A DNA stretch of 19,784 nt, from contig CAYMRB010000158.1 of NCBI GenBank assembly GCA_964392615.1, forward strand, positions 1 through 19,784, written 5' to 3'. The translations under genes and the position numbers were made by a program. The first letter of the stretch is position 1; the number at the start of each line of letters is the position of its first letter. The stretch comes from CAYMRB01 sp964392615 (GTDB lineage Bacteria; Planctomycetota; UBA8108). Shown one piece after another: positions 10,387-17,740 of this stretch. The notes below the pieces were generated by a model. The model was not told the origin of the DNA. It saw nothing but the letters and a program-made list of their open reading frames with translations, and made no database searches.

Positions 10387-10404
10387 CGCGCTGCGTCACG
10401 CACG

Positions 10405-12036
10405 CTACCTCGAGCGACGCCGCGCGACGCCCGCCAGCAGGGTCTCGCCTTCGGTGAGACCGAGCCAGCGCGCCACCGTGAAGTACAGGCCGACGCCGAC
10501 GAGGATCAAGCCCGCGAGCGCGGGACCGAGCAGCGCCTTGCCGTCGGCGAGCGGATCGACGAGGCGTGCGCCGAACCCGACGACGACGCCCATCACGACG
10601 GCCGCGAGAAGCGAGCGGATCGCCGTACGTGCGACGGGCGCGAGCTGAATCTCCCGGGCTCTCGTCCGCAGCGCGAACAGCAGCAGTCCGAACTGGATCG
10701 CCGCCGCGATCGACGACGCGAGCGCGATGCCCCGAAACCCGAGAGGCCCGGCCGACAGCGCCCACGCGAGCGTCAGGTTGACGAAGAGGTTGACCGACGC
10801 GATGCGCACGGGCGTGCGCACGTCCTTGAGCGCGTAGAAGCCGGAGACGAGGCCCCGATTGCAGCCGATGAACACGAGCCCGAGGACGTGGAACATCAGC
10901 GCACCGGTCGTCATCGTCAGCGACCGCAGGTCGAATTCGCCGCCCATGAACAGAAGCGACACGACGTGATCGCGCAGCAGGAACAGGCCGATGGCGCTCG
11001 GAATCGTGACGAAGAGCGCGAGCCGCAGGAGCTGCTCGAGGGTCGCCGCATATCCCGTTCGGTCCTCGACCGCCGCCAGGCGCGACATCTGGGTCAAGCT
11101 GACGGTATTCAGCGCGAACACGAAGACGCCGAGCACCAGCTCCATCAAGCGACTCGAGTAGGTCAACGCGGCGACGTTGCCGTCCAGGGGAAGCCGGCCG
11201 GCGAGGACCGTGTTCACCATGACGTTGACCTGGTAGATGCCGGCGCCGAACGTCGCGGGCACGAGAAGCGCCAGGATTTTGCGGACGCCGGGATGGTCGA
11301 GAGGCCACCGCCATCGCGGCCGGATTCCGAGTCGCCAGATCGAGGGCACCATGAGCGCGAACTGCACGAGGCCGCCGGCGATGATGGCGCCGGCGAAGGC
11401 CCAGATCCGGTAGCGCGGCTCGAGGAAGGGCGCGGCGATCCAGACGCTGACGATGAACGTCGCGTTGAACACGAACGGTCCGAGCGACGCGATCGTGAAC
11501 CTCCCGTGCGCGTGCAGAATGCCCTGCAGGCACGCGGCCATGCCGATAAACCCGAGATAGACGAACAGAAGACGCGTGATCGACGCCGTCAGCGCGAGCT
11601 TCTCGGCATCCGCAGCGAACGATCCGTACTGGAAGCAGAGCACGACGATCCAGCCCGCGAGCGCGATGCCGGCAAGCGTCACGCCGAGCACGAGCACGAG
11701 CCACAGGCTCAGCAGCTTCTCGCTGGCGACGCGGGTGGAGTCGCCGCGGTTCGCGTACGGCGTGAACACCGGCACGATCGCGGACGCGATGGCCCCCTCG
11801 GCGACGAGCGAGCGCATCAGACTCGGAATGCGAAACGCGACGTCGAACACGTCGGCGAGCCTGCCCGCTCCCAGGAAGTAGGCCTTGGTCATCTCGCGCA
11901 CGAGACCCGCGACGCGACTGAGCAGCGTGAGCAGCCCGACGGTCAGCACGCTGCGCATCGAGCTCGCGGCATCCGGCGGCGAGGAACGTTCGTCCCCCTT
12001 CTCGGGGGCGGGCTCCTGGTTCGGCTTCCCTTCCAT
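10405..12036 (-). CDS. murJ: Lipid II flippase MurJ
   Basis: 543 residues from the ATG at 12034-12036. The frame extends 13 codons upstream without conserved content. Multiple hydrophobic segments (about 14) fit the MOP-superfamily MurJ/MviN fold. The N-terminal signature is clear: 'LLSRVAGLVREMTKAYFLGAGRLADVFDVAFRIPSLMRSLVAEGAIASAIVPVF' holds the conserved Arg residues, the Asp of helix 2 and the 'FR.P...R.L.AEGA...A.VP' block. MurJ flips lipid II across the inner membrane for peptidoglycan synthesis. The first 25 residues are a polar cytoplasmic lead. It follows trpF by 57 nt on the same strand and may be the last gene of the trp transcription unit. That spacer holds a small GC hairpin without a T-run. 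No strong ribosome-binding site is seen. Confidence 0.95.
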   Translation of the reverse strand: MEGKPNQEPAPEKGDERSSPPDAASSMRSVLTVGLLTLLSRVAGLVREMTKAYFLGAGRLADVFDVAFRIPSLMRSLVAEGAIASAIVPVFTPYANRGDSTRVASEKLLSLWLVLVLGVTLAGIALAGWIVVLCFQYGSFAADAEKLALTASITRLLFVYLGFIGMAACLQGILHAHGRFTIASLGPFVFNATFIVSVWIAAPFLEPRYRIWAFAGAIIAGGLVQFALMVPSIWRLGIRPRWRWPLDHPGVRKILALLVPATFGAGIYQVNVMVNTVLAGRLPLDGNVAALTYSSRLMELVLGVFVFALNTVSLTQMSRLAAVEDRTGYAATLEQLLRLALFVTIPSAIGLFLLRDHVVSLLFMGGEFDLRSLTMTTGALMFHVLGLVFIGCNRGLVSGFYALKDVRTPVRIASVNLFVNLTLAWALSAGPLGFRGIALASSIAAAIQFGLLLFALRTRAREIQLAPVARTAIRSLLAAVVMGVVVGFGARLVDPLADGKALLGPALAGLILVGVGLYFTVARWLGLTEGETLLAGVARRRSR

Positions 12037-12093
12037 TCTGCCGTCGTGATAGCACGCCGGGCGCCGGGGTGCCACCCGGATTCCGCCCCGAGC

Positions 12094-12744
12094 TCAGCTT
12101 GCGGCGCACACCGCGTCGAACAGCGCTCGCAGACGCGCCGCGTCCTTGACTCCGGGTGCGCTCTCGACGCCGCTCGATGCGTCCAGAGCCCACGGTCGCA
12201 CGACGCGCACGGCATCGGCCGCGTTCTCGGGCCGAATGCCTCCGGCGAGGATGATCGGCCGCTCTTCCTGGCAGCGCCGCGCGACGTCCCAGTCGAACAC
12301 CTCGCCGGTGCCGCCCTCCCGCCCCTTGCGATACGTATCGAGAAGGATACGAACCGGCGGCGGATAGTCGGCGAGCCGCGACGGGTCGAAATCGGGGCCG
12401 ACTCGCAGCGCCTTCCACACCTCGACGCCGGTCAGCTCGGCGGCGTAGTTCGGCGACTCGCGACCGTGGAGCTGGACGACGTCGAGCCCCACCTCGTCGA
12501 CCACGCGGCGCAGATCGTCGAGCTCCCAGTCGACGAACACCCCTGCCACGGGAGGCGTCGACGCGCTCGTGGAGCGCAATCCGCGAACGAGCTCGGCAGC
12601 GTCGGCCGGCTCGATGAAGCGCGGCGACGGGCGGTGGAAGATCAGCCCGAGCGCGAACGCGCCGCACTCGACCGCGAGCCGCGCGTCGTCGATGCGCCGC
12701 AGGCCACAGACCTTGACGCGGGGCTGCGTCGGGAGTTCAGCCAT
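12094..12744 (-). CDS. trpF: Phosphoribosylanthranilate isomerase (TrpF)
   Basis: 216 residues, ATG at 12742-12744, 7 nt after the trpC stop. TIM-barrel enzyme converting N-(5-phosphoribosyl)anthranilate to CdRP, the third step of Trp synthesis. Seen: KVCGLR (11-16) with the catalytic Cys13, VQLHG (90-94), general-acid Asp136 in 'ILLDTYRKG', GGTG (144-147), phosphate-binding LAGGI (166-170) and ALDASSGVES (186-195). The length is normal for a stand-alone TrpF (about 200-210). It is separate from trpC here, unlike the fused TrpCF of enterobacteria. Confidence 0.97.
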   Translation of the reverse strand: MAELPTQPRVKVCGLRRIDDARLAVECGAFALGLIFHRPSPRFIEPADAAELVRGLRSTSASTPPVAGVFVDWELDDLRRVVDEVGLDVVQLHGRESPNYAAELTGVEVWKALRVGPDFDPSRLADYPPPVRILLDTYRKGREGGTGEVFDWDVARRCQEERPIILAGGIRPENAADAVRVVRPWALDASSGVESAPGVKDAARLRALFDAVCAAS

Positions 12745-12751
12745 GGCGCGC

Positions 12752-13534
12752 TCAGCCTCGCACGAGCCCGGCGAGCGCGACCCCGGGGTCAGGCGCTCGC
12801 ATCAGGCTCTCGCCGATCAGAAAGGCGCCGGCGCCCCACTCGCGCATCATCGCGAGCTCGGTGCGCTCGAAAAATCCGCTCTCGCTGACCGTCAACGCGC
12901 CTTCCGGCACGGCGGGAATCAGGTCCCTCGTCGTACGCAGCGAGACCTCGAACGTGCGCAGATTGCGGTTGTTGATGCCGACGATCTCCGGCGAGAACCC
13001 CGCGACACGTTCCATCTCGGCGGCGTCGTGCACCTCCCACAGGATGTCGAGGCCGAGGTCGGCTGCCGCCGCCGCGAGCGGCTCGATCTCGTCATCGGAG
13101 AGCGCCGCGAGGATCACGAGGATCGCGTCCGCGCCAGCGGCGCGCGCCTCCCAGACCTGGTACGGATCGACCATGAAGTCCTTTCGCAGGAGCGGCAAGT
13201 CGACCGCGGCGCGAATCGCCTCGAGGAACTCGAGGCGCCCTTGGAAGTACTTCTCGTCGGTCAGGATCGAGATGCCGGCCGCGCCGCCCTGCTCGTACGA
13301 CCGCGCGATGGCGACCGGATCGAAGTCGGGGCGGATCAGCCCCTTCGACGGCGACGCCTTCTTGACCTCGGCGATGACGCGAAACGTGCCGTCATCGACA
13401 CGCAGCGAGCACGCCAGACTACGCGGAGCATCGACGTCGCGCGCCGCGGCGACGACCTCGTCCAGCGGCCGACGCGTCTTCTGTGCAGCGACCTCGTCGC
13501 GCTTGTGGGCGATGATCTCGTCGAGAATGGTCAT
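12752..13534 (-). CDS. trpC: Indole-3-glycerol phosphate synthase (TrpC)
   Basis: 260 residues from the ATG at 13532-13534. The frame is open further upstream, but that part overlaps the SUKH gene and has no TrpC similarity, while 'MTILDEIIAHKRDEV' is a typical TrpC start. TIM barrel; the enzyme decarboxylates and closes CdRP to indole-3-glycerol phosphate. Catalytic motifs: 'VIAEVKKASPSKG' (about 51-63, with the conserved Glu and Lys), 'LLRKDFMVDPYQ' (about 114-125, catalytic Lys), 'VGINNRNLRTFEV' (about 184-196), 'TVSESGF' (about 211-217) and 'GAGAFLIGESLM' near the end. Lies 40 nt downstream of the SUKH gene and 7 nt upstream of trpF. Confidence 0.97.
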   Translation of the reverse strand: MTILDEIIAHKRDEVAAQKTRRPLDEVVAAARDVDAPRSLACSLRVDDGTFRVIAEVKKASPSKGLIRPDFDPVAIARSYEQGGAAGISILTDEKYFQGRLEFLEAIRAAVDLPLLRKDFMVDPYQVWEARAAGADAILVILAALSDDEIEPLAAAAADLGLDILWEVHDAAEMERVAGFSPEIVGINNRNLRTFEVSLRTTRDLIPAVPEGALTVSESGFFERTELAMMREWGAGAFLIGESLMRAPDPGVALAGLVRG

Positions 13535-13574
13535 GGTCGTGTTGTCGGAACGGGCGTGAGCAAGATCGGTCGGT

Positions 13575-14093
13575 TCAATGCCACTCGACGCTCTCGATAC
13601 CCAAGTCCTCGTCTTCGCTCTCCTCGCATTCCTCAACGAACAGCCCGGCCACGAAGTCGCCAAGAGTCTCCCCGATCACGTGCAGATTGCCCACGTAGTC
13701 GGTCTCGGGGCGTTCGTCTTCGTGATCCCAGAAGTACACCCGGCCATCCTCCAGGCCGTAGCAGATCAGGTTCCCGCCATCCGACTCTCCGATGGGCAGG
13801 TACGCCGCCGGCAATCGCCCCGAGTAGCGCTTCCGGGCAACGACAATGCCCTGGCAGCCATAGAGCTCGTCCAGACCGAGCAACCCGTCTCCGTCCCACG
13901 GCGTCGGAGAGGCCGGCCGAAAAACAACCATCTCGTCGAACAGGACGCGGTCAGCGCCACATGCGGCAACCAGCTCGACAAGCTCTTCCGAAGGGGGAAA
14001 CGGTGAATCCCGCAGGAGCCGCGCCACGGCTGCAATCGATGCGGGCTCGACCCGACGCGCGGCGATCTCCTCGAACTTGGCGCTCAGCTTCAT
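13575..14093 (-). CDS. SMI1/KNR4 (SUKH) family protein, possible orphan immunity protein
   Basis: 172 residues from the ATG at 14091-14093, with AGG six bases upstream. The domain runs from about residue 30 to 150 and shows the SUKH pattern: 'PFPPSEELVELVAACG' (helical start), 'GDGLLGLDELYG' (68-79), then the core 'YLPIGESDGGNLICYGLEDGRVYFWDHE' at 98-125 with the conserved Gly-Gly-Asn and Trp-Asp-His. An acidic tail (about 154-163) and 'IESVEWH' end the protein. SUKH proteins are mostly immunity proteins against polymorphic or contact-dependent nuclease toxins, though cellular roles are known in fungi (Smi1/Knr4). No toxin gene is adjacent. It sits between trpD and trpC, directly next to the inverted-repeat element, so it looks like an insertion into the trp operon. 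A role in Trp synthesis is not suggested by the sequence. Confidence 0.85.
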   Translation of the reverse strand: MKLSAKFEEIAARRVEPASIAAVARLLRDSPFPPSEELVELVAACGADRVLFDEMVVFRPASPTPWDGDGLLGLDELYGCQGIVVARKRYSGRLPAAYLPIGESDGGNLICYGLEDGRVYFWDHEDERPETDYVGNLHVIGETLGDFVAGLFVEECEESEDEDLGIESVEWH

Positions 14094-14126
14094 TCCACAC
14101 CTATCCGCGAGTCCAGCTCTGTCCGA

Positions 14127-14298
14127 ACCAAGAAAAGAGGATTCACCACAGAGTCACAGAGGCCACGGAGATGAAAAAGACCGAGAAGACGGAAGGACCG
14201 GCGAAGACCGAAGAACAGGAGCTCGCACCATTCTCCACATCTTCTCCCGCCTCTTCTTCTCTGTGGCCTCTGTGACTCTGTGGTGGTTCTTTCTTGGT
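14127..14298. repeat. MITE-like inverted-repeat element in the trpD-SUKH spacer
   Basis: A 172-bp imperfect palindrome. Outer arms ACCAAGAAA (14127-14135) and its complement (14290-14298) flank a perfect 22-bp inverted repeat (14145-14166 and 14263-14284, core CACAGAGTCACAGAGGCCAC), followed by a purine-rich, imperfectly paired centre. No transposase is encoded. Similar 'CCACAGAG..CACAGAG' dispersed repeats are, as I recall, common in environmental bacterial genomes (Planctomycetes, Verrucomicrobia and others). This could not be checked here. Transcribed as part of the trp mRNA it would form a long hairpin, but it lacks a T-run, so it is not a standard terminator. Confidence 0.85.
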
Positions 14299-14310
14299 CT
14301 TCAGGATTTT

Positions 14311-14330
14311 GGTTCGGGTTCGGATTCGGG
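14311..14330. repeat. Short GGTTCG-type tandem repeat
   Basis: Three units GGTTCG, GGTTCG, GATTCG plus GG between trpD and the inverted-repeat element. It may be the outer flank of that element. Confidence 0.6.
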
Positions 14331-14349
14331 ACCTGCGCGCAAGCGAGAT

Positions 14350-15375
14350 TCATCGGAACTTCCGCAACTTGCCGAGCAGCTCGGTCGCCAGGCCCGAGTC
14401 GATCGCTTCGGCGGCGCGCGCCGCGCCTTCGGCGAGCGATTCCGCGGTGCCGTGCGCCTCCAGCGCTGCCGCGGCGTTCAGAAGAACCGCGTCGCGATGC
14501 GGCCCGCCGTCCCCGGCGAGAATGCGCTCGACGATCGTGGCGTTCGCCGCGGCGTCGCCGCCCTTCAAGCTCTCGAGCGGGCTGCGCTCGAGCCCCGCGT
14601 CCTCGGGCAGAATCTCGAAATCGAGAACGCCGCCCGCGTCGACCGATGTGACGCGCGTCAGGCCGGCGATGCTGACCTCGTCGAGGCCGCCCTCGCCGTG
14701 CACCGCCCACACGCACTCGCTCCCGAGATTGCCGAGGACCGAACACACCGTCGCGCGCAGATCGTCATCGAAAACGCCGACGAGCTGATGCCGCACCCCG
14801 GCCGGATTGCACATCGGCCCGAGGATGTTGAACACGGTGCGGAGCCGCAGCTCCTTGCGCGTCGGCCCCACGTGACGCATCGCCGGGTGGTGTTGCGGCG
14901 CGAACAGAAAACCGAAGCCGAGCTCCTCGATCGATCGAGTGACACGATCCGGCGCCAGATCGATCGCGATGCCGAGCGCCTCGAGGACGTCGGCGCTGCC
15001 GCACTGACTCGACGCGGAGCGATTGCCGTGCTTGGCGACGGGGACTCCGGCCGCCGCGACGACGAGCGCCGCAGTCGTCGAGATGTTGAACGTGCCCGAG
15101 CCGTCGCCGCCCGTGCCGCAGAGATCGAGCAGCCCGTCCCGGTCCGGCGAGATCGTCACGGAAGCCGCGCGCATGCCTTCGACGAATGCGGTGCTCTCGT
15201 CGCCCGACTCGCCGCGCTGACGCAGCCCCATCAGGCAGGCGCCGATCTGCGCCGGCGTCGCGTCGCCGGCGAGGAGAACATCCATCACGGCGCGAGATTC
15301 GTCGCGTTCCAGCAGCTCGCCTACCGCGAGCCGCGCGAGTGCTGTGTGGATAGAGAACGGTTGGTCGTCGCTCAC
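14350..15375 (-). CDS. trpD: Anthranilate phosphoribosyltransferase (TrpD)
   Basis: 341 residues from the GTG at 15373-15375, whose GTGA overlaps the trpG stop by 4 nt (translational coupling). The open frame extends far upstream, but only through trpG/trpE antiphase sequence. Seen: N-terminal helical domain, phosphoribosyl-pyrophosphate loop CGTGGDGSGTFN (about 85-96), KHGNR (about 114-118), 'SSQCGSADVLEALG', 'HHPAMRHVGPTRKELRLRTVFNILGPMCNPAG' and 'GLDEVS'. It joins anthranilate to PRPP, the second committed step of Trp synthesis. It is a separate protein here, not fused to TrpG as in E. coli. The next 256 nt downstream hold the repeat element. Confidence 0.97.
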   Translation of the reverse strand: MSDDQPFSIHTALARLAVGELLERDESRAVMDVLLAGDATPAQIGACLMGLRQRGESGDESTAFVEGMRAASVTISPDRDGLLDLCGTGGDGSGTFNISTTAALVVAAAGVPVAKHGNRSASSQCGSADVLEALGIAIDLAPDRVTRSIEELGFGFLFAPQHHPAMRHVGPTRKELRLRTVFNILGPMCNPAGVRHQLVGVFDDDLRATVCSVLGNLGSECVWAVHGEGGLDEVSIAGLTRVTSVDAGGVLDFEILPEDAGLERSPLESLKGGDAAANATIVERILAGDGGPHRDAVLLNAAAALEAHGTAESLAEGAARAAEAIDSGLATELLGKLRKFR

Positions 15376-15950
15376 GGGGAGATCTCGCCACAGGAGGTCA
15401 GGAAATTCGTCAACAGCGCCTTGCCGTCGTCCGTCAGGATCGACTCCGGATGGAACTGCACGCCGTGGGTCGGGTGCTCCCGGTGGCGCAGTCCCATGAT
15501 GATGCCGTCGCGCGTCTTCGCCGCGACCTCGAGCTCCGCCGGCAACCCCTCGCTCGAGACGACAAGCGAGTGATAGCGCCCGGCGCGCAACGGCACGGGC
15601 AAGCCCTCGAACAGGCCGCGACCGTCGTGATCGACCAGGCTCGACTTGCCGTGCAGCGGGTCGACCCGCTCGATGCGGCCGCCCAGCGCGGCGCCGATCG
15701 ACTGGTGTCCGAGACACACGCCGAGAATCGCGACGCGACCGGAGAGCTCGCGCACGACGTCGACCGACACGCCGCCGTCCTCCGGCCGTCCAGGGCCGGG
15801 CGAGATGATGACGCCGTTCGGCGCGCGCGCGGCGACCTCGTCGACCGTGATCGCGTCGTTGCGGAACACCAGCGGCTCGGCGCCGAGCTCGCCGATGAAC
15901 TGCACGAGGTTGTACGTGAACGAGTCGTAGTTGTCGATGACGAGGATCAT
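15372..15950 (-). CDS. trpG: Anthranilate synthase component II, glutamine amidotransferase (TrpG)
   Basis: 192 residues; the ATG at 15948-15950 overlaps the trpE stop by 4 nt (ATGA). Class I glutamine amidotransferase with the catalytic triad C79 (in GVCLGHQ), H167 and E169 (in VQFHPES). It also shows the opening 'MILVIDNYDSFTYNLVQ', the oxyanion segment 'SPGPGRPEDGG' (50-60) and 'GRYHSL' (124-129). It releases ammonia from glutamine and passes it to TrpE. Some bacteria share this subunit with para-aminobenzoate synthase; the sequence alone does not say whether that happens here. Confidence 0.97.
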   Translation of the reverse strand: MILVIDNYDSFTYNLVQFIGELGAEPLVFRNDAITVDEVAARAPNGVIISPGPGRPEDGGVSVDVVRELSGRVAILGVCLGHQSIGAALGGRIERVDPLHGKSSLVDHDGRGLFEGLPVPLRAGRYHSLVVSSEGLPAELEVAAKTRDGIIMGLRHREHPTHGVQFHPESILTDDGKALLTNFLTSCGEISP

Positions 15951-17479
15951 GCGGGCTCCGCGCCGGCTCCGTCACCGGGCTCCTGGCGTGACTCCGCGCG
16001 GCGAATCGCCTCGAAGACGGCCGAGGCCTTGTGGATCGTCTCGAAGTACTCGTTCGCGGGCACCGAATCGGCGACGATGCCGGCGCCCGCCTGAACTGTC
16101 GCGACCCCCTTGTGGATCTGCAGGGTGCGAATCGCGATGCACGTGTCGAGGTTGCCCGCGAAGTCGACGTACCCGACGGCGCCGGCGTACGTGCCACGCC
16201 GGGTCGGCTCGAGCTCGTCGATGATCTCCATCGCGCGGATCTTCGGCGCTCCGGATACCGTGCCTGCCGGGAAGCATGCGCGGAATGCGTCGACGACGCT
16301 CAGGTCGTCACGCAGCTCGCCTTCGACCTCGCTGACGATGTGCATCACGTGAGAGTAGCGCTCGATCGTCTCGAGATGCACGACCTTGACGCTTCCGAAG
16401 CGCGCGACGCGACCGACGTCGTTGCGGCCGAGATCGACGAGCATGCGGTGCTCGGCGAGCTCCTTCTCGTCGCTGAGCAGGTCCTGCTCGAACGATCGAT
16501 CCTCTGTCGTGGTCTTCCCGCGCGGCCGCGTGCCGGCGATCGGGCGCACCAGCGTCTTGCGGCCGGTGGTTCGCACCATGATTTCGGGCGACGACCCGAT
16601 CAGCGCCGTGTCCTTCCACTCGTGATAGAAGAGATACGGCGACGGATTCAGCGCGCGCAGGCAGCGGTACACCTCGAACGGGTCGACGGTCGTGCGCTTC
16701 TGAAAGCGCTGAGAGAGCACGACCTGGAAGATATCGCCGGCGAAGATGTACTCCCGGGCGCGCGACACGGCAGCCTCGAACTGCGCGCGCGTCTGGTTGG
16801 GATCCATGCCCTCGACGATCGTCCCCGCCTCGATCGGCGCCATGGAGTGGAGTCGATCCTCGGCGCGATCGGGTTGCGAGATCGATTCCCGCAGCTCGTC
16901 GAGCCTGCGCTCGGCATCCGCATACCGCTCGGCGAGCGCCGCGCGATCGAGCCCAGGCTCGCCGTGCGCGTTCGCGATCAGGAAGAGGCGGTGGTTGGCG
17001 TGATCGAAAGCGACGAGCGTGTCGTAGAAGTGCAGACACGCGTCGGGGAGATCCGTCTCGCGGGCGTGACGATCCGGGATGCGCTCGATGTAGCGAATCG
17101 TGTCGTAGCCGAGGTATCCGACCGCTCCGCCGGTGAGCGGCGGCAGACCGGCGACCGACACCGAGCGGTACCGAGCAACGACCGTCTCCAGCACGTCGAG
17201 GAAGTTCTCGCGACGCACCTCGGGCACGCCCCCCGTCGGCGCGATCACGACCTCGTCGCCGGTCGCCGTCAGCGTCAGGAACGGCCGTCGCCCGAGGAAC
17301 GAGTAGCGGCCGATGTGCTCACCGCCCTCGACACTCTCGAAGAGAAACGCCGGGGCATCGCCTCCCTGGCGCAAGCGCAGAAACGCTCGGACCGGAGTCA
17401 GCGTGTCGGCGGACAGCTCACGATAGACGGGAACCAGCGTGCCGCCGTCCGCGAGCTGAACGAATTCATCGAAGGTCAC
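15947..17479 (-). CDS. trpE: Anthranilate synthase component I (TrpE)
   Basis: 510 residues from the GTG at 17477-17479. The protein opens 'VTFDEFVQLADGGTLVPVYRELSADTLTPVRAFLRL', the normal TrpE N-terminus. The N-terminal domain (about 1-200) carries 'FLFESVEGGEHIGRYSFLG', the region forming the Trp feedback site in the family. The chorismate-binding domain (about 230-500) shows 'LIGSSPE' (about 291-297), 'RPIAGTRPRG' (about 310-319), 'LVDLGRNDVGRVA', 'AGTVSGAPKIRAMEI' (about 404-418) and 'GAGIVADSVPANEYFET' (about 463-479). With TrpG it makes anthranilate from chorismate and glutamine. First structural gene after the attenuator; the terminator T-run ends 14 nt before the start codon, which leaves a weak GGGA ribosome-binding site. 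Confidence 0.98.
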   Translation of the reverse strand: MTFDEFVQLADGGTLVPVYRELSADTLTPVRAFLRLRQGGDAPAFLFESVEGGEHIGRYSFLGRRPFLTLTATGDEVVIAPTGGVPEVRRENFLDVLETVVARYRSVSVAGLPPLTGGAVGYLGYDTIRYIERIPDRHARETDLPDACLHFYDTLVAFDHANHRLFLIANAHGEPGLDRAALAERYADAERRLDELRESISQPDRAEDRLHSMAPIEAGTIVEGMDPNQTRAQFEAAVSRAREYIFAGDIFQVVLSQRFQKRTTVDPFEVYRCLRALNPSPYLFYHEWKDTALIGSSPEIMVRTTGRKTLVRPIAGTRPRGKTTTEDRSFEQDLLSDEKELAEHRMLVDLGRNDVGRVARFGSVKVVHLETIERYSHVMHIVSEVEGELRDDLSVVDAFRACFPAGTVSGAPKIRAMEIIDELEPTRRGTYAGAVGYVDFAGNLDTCIAIRTLQIHKGVATVQAGAGIVADSVPANEYFETIHKASAVFEAIRRAESRQEPGDGAGAEPA

Positions 17480-17493
17480 CGCGATTCCCGCAC

Positions 17494-17522
17494 AAAAAAA
17501 GCCCTCCCGAAAACGGGAGGGC
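17494..17522 (-). terminator. Intrinsic terminator of the trp attenuator
   Basis: On the minus strand: GCCCTCCCG, loop TTTT, CGGGAGGGC, then seven T (plus-strand 17494-17500). The 9-bp stem is perfect. It lies between the trp promoter and the trpE start, so termination here would switch the operon off. Confidence 0.93.
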
Positions 17523-17542
17523 GCCGTACTCTCTCCCTGCCG

Positions 17543-17566
17543 CTACGAACCGTGCCATCGCGCCAT
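17543..17566 (-). CDS. trpL: Putative trp leader peptide (MARWHGS)
   Basis: Seven codons and TAG: Met-Ala-Arg-Trp-His-Gly-Ser. The stop is 20 nt upstream of the terminator stem, a distance suited to attenuation. One Trp codon only, where most trp leaders have two or more. The ribosome-binding site is weak (GAGAG about 4 nt before the ATG). Its position between promoter and terminator is the main support. Confidence 0.45.
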   Translation of the reverse strand: MARWHGS

Positions 17567-17710
17567 CTGCTCTCGCGAGATGGCAGGCGAGGTCCCGACG
17601 CACCGAAATCCATCGGCCGCGCCGCACGTCGAAGGCTCCTTCTCCGTGTGGCTCGAGACGTTCAACGGGCTGTCAAAGCACCGTACTTCGTCAGCGGTAG
17701 ATCCGAAGCG

Positions 17711-17740
17711 AGTATAGGGCTGGGCTCGACGGCAAGTCAA
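17711..17740 (-). promoter_or_regulatory. Sigma-70-type promoter of the trp operon
   Basis: Minus strand: TTGACT (plus-strand 17735-17740), 18-bp spacer, TATACT (17711-17716). Predicted start near 17704, giving a leader of about 225 nt before trpE. It shares TTGACTTGC and TATACTCGC with the rpoN promoter. Confidence 0.85.

Larger units (their letters stand above)
17494..17587 (-). promoter_or_regulatory. trp operon attenuator (leader RNA with alternative pairings)
   Basis: Leader RNA segments on the minus strand: CCTGCC (17582-17587) can pair with GGCAGG (17536-17541). The overlapping GGGAG (17533-17537) can instead pair with CTCCC (17515-17519) in the 5' arm of the terminator. A further hairpin GCCATCT/AGATGGC (17578-17584 with 17562-17568) holds the start codon of the 7-residue leader peptide. 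A ribosome waiting at the single Trp codon would leave GGGAG free to form the anti-terminator, while one at the stop codon would cover it and let the terminator form. This matches ribosome-mediated attenuation in outline. The anti-terminator is short (5 bp), so the exact mechanism is uncertain. No T-box or TRAP-site array is seen. Confidence 0.65.

Noticed and set aside
10384..10398. TGACGC-GCT-GCGTCA inverted repeat between the converging PFY-repeat gene and murJ
   Set aside because: Three-base loop, 6-bp stem and no T-run on either strand; too weak to call a terminator.
12037..12093. GC hairpin in the trpF-murJ spacer
   Set aside because: Stem with a bulge and no T-run; chance pairing is likely in such GC-rich DNA.
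12569..14275. Long plus-strand open frame across trpF, trpC and the SUKH gene
   Set aside because: Low-complexity Arg/Asp-rich translation opposite three recognisable genes.
14127..14298. CRISPR-like repeats
   Set aside because: Only two copies, in inverted orientation, with no spacer array; this is a palindromic element.
17523..17704. T-box riboswitch or TRAP-binding leader
   Set aside because: No T-box core sequence (AGGGTGG-type) and no array of GAG/TAG triplets at regular spacing.
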